A stretch of DNA of 13,958 bases from an uncultured Collinsella sp. (lineage in GTDB: Bacteria > Actinomycetota > Coriobacteriia > Coriobacteriales > Coriobacteriaceae). The notes beneath the pieces are model-generated. The model saw only the letters and a list, made by a program, of their open reading frames with translations. It ran no database searches and was not told where the DNA came from. Positions 13,843-13,958 of this stretch are shown here, piece after piece. Numbering within the stretch: position 1 is the stretch's first letter; the number at the start of each line of letters is the position of its first letter. The position numbers and the translations under genes were made by a program. The DNA is taken from NCBI GenBank assembly GCA_900758845.1, contig CAAESW010000081.1:1-13958 (forward strand), given 5' to 3'.

Positions 13843-13865
13843 TTGCGGTGAAATAGGGACTGTTT
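13843..13865 (+). repeat. Left half of the REP-like palindrome
   Basis: These 23 bases match 718-740 with one difference. The complementary right arm found at 772-780 is absent here; instead sequence leading to an IS3-type transposase gene follows. This looks like a palindrome interrupted near its apex. Confidence 0.55.
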
Positions 13866-13894
13866 GGGGGTGCGGACGATTTCTTGGACCGCGC

Positions 13895-13958
13895 CTAGGC
13901 GTATCCAAGCTTCCTGCGGTACTCCATCGGGCTGAGCCACCCGAGGGACTTCTTGATC
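13895..13958 (-). mobile_element. IS3-family transposase (OrfB) C-terminus, cut by the window edge
   Basis: The minus strand encodes IKKSLGWLSPMEYRRKLGYA followed by TAG. The pattern LGWLSPMEYRRKLGY is typical of the last residues of IS3/IS150-group OrfB integrase-type transposases, after the DDE domain. The element end probably lies between 13861 and 13895, where TGTTTGGGGG could be a terminal repeat; the other end lies outside the window. Confidence 0.8.

Overview
The window looks like accessory and core DNA of a gut Coriobacteriia, most like Collinsella. GC is high, the cluster genes resemble Coriobacteria/Firmicutes carbohydrate genes, and short palindromic repeats lie between genes. The assignment rests on gene content and codon style only.

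Left part (1-6.0 kb): a sugar-acid utilisation locus in two divergent arms. On the minus strand are an RpiB-fold isomerase (DhuI-like), an SDR reductase (DhuD-like) and a FadR-type GntR regulator. On the plus strand are a GntP-family aldonate permease and an IlvD/Edd-family dehydratase. DhuI and DhuD turn the 5-keto product of unsaturated uronic acids into 2-keto-3-deoxygluconate (KDG). A permease plus aldonate dehydratase would also yield a 2-keto-3-deoxy acid. The two arms may therefore converge on one intermediate; its kinase and aldolase are not in the window. The spacer between the arms carries a cluster of CATCAGA-type sites, probably bound by the GntR protein. A separate LacI-like palindrome lies in front of the SDR gene.

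Middle part (6.1-9.5 kb): an ArsC/Spx-fold protein without any cysteine, a DHA2-type drug exporter coupled to a two-CBS-domain protein, and a small MGMT-like protein. These four genes use only TTC for Phe, while the genes to the left and GntR to the right use TTT and TTC freely, which suggests a different origin. The exporter has a clear promoter about 200 bases upstream, and the leader contains a possible near-leaderless 37-codon ORF and hairpins.

Right part (9.7-14 kb): a decayed integration site. It has a 3' half of a tRNA-Met gene with its terminator, repeated possible arm sites, a large hairpin, a broken tyrosine integrase, and unrelated gene fragments. After a terminator come four helically spaced dyads, an orphan AAA ATPase whose promoter region is a decamer tandem repeat, a 160-base MITE-like inverted-repeat element, and a second FadR-type GntR regulator. 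The window ends in the 3' end of an IS3-family transposase next to half of a palindrome that is found complete near position 750.
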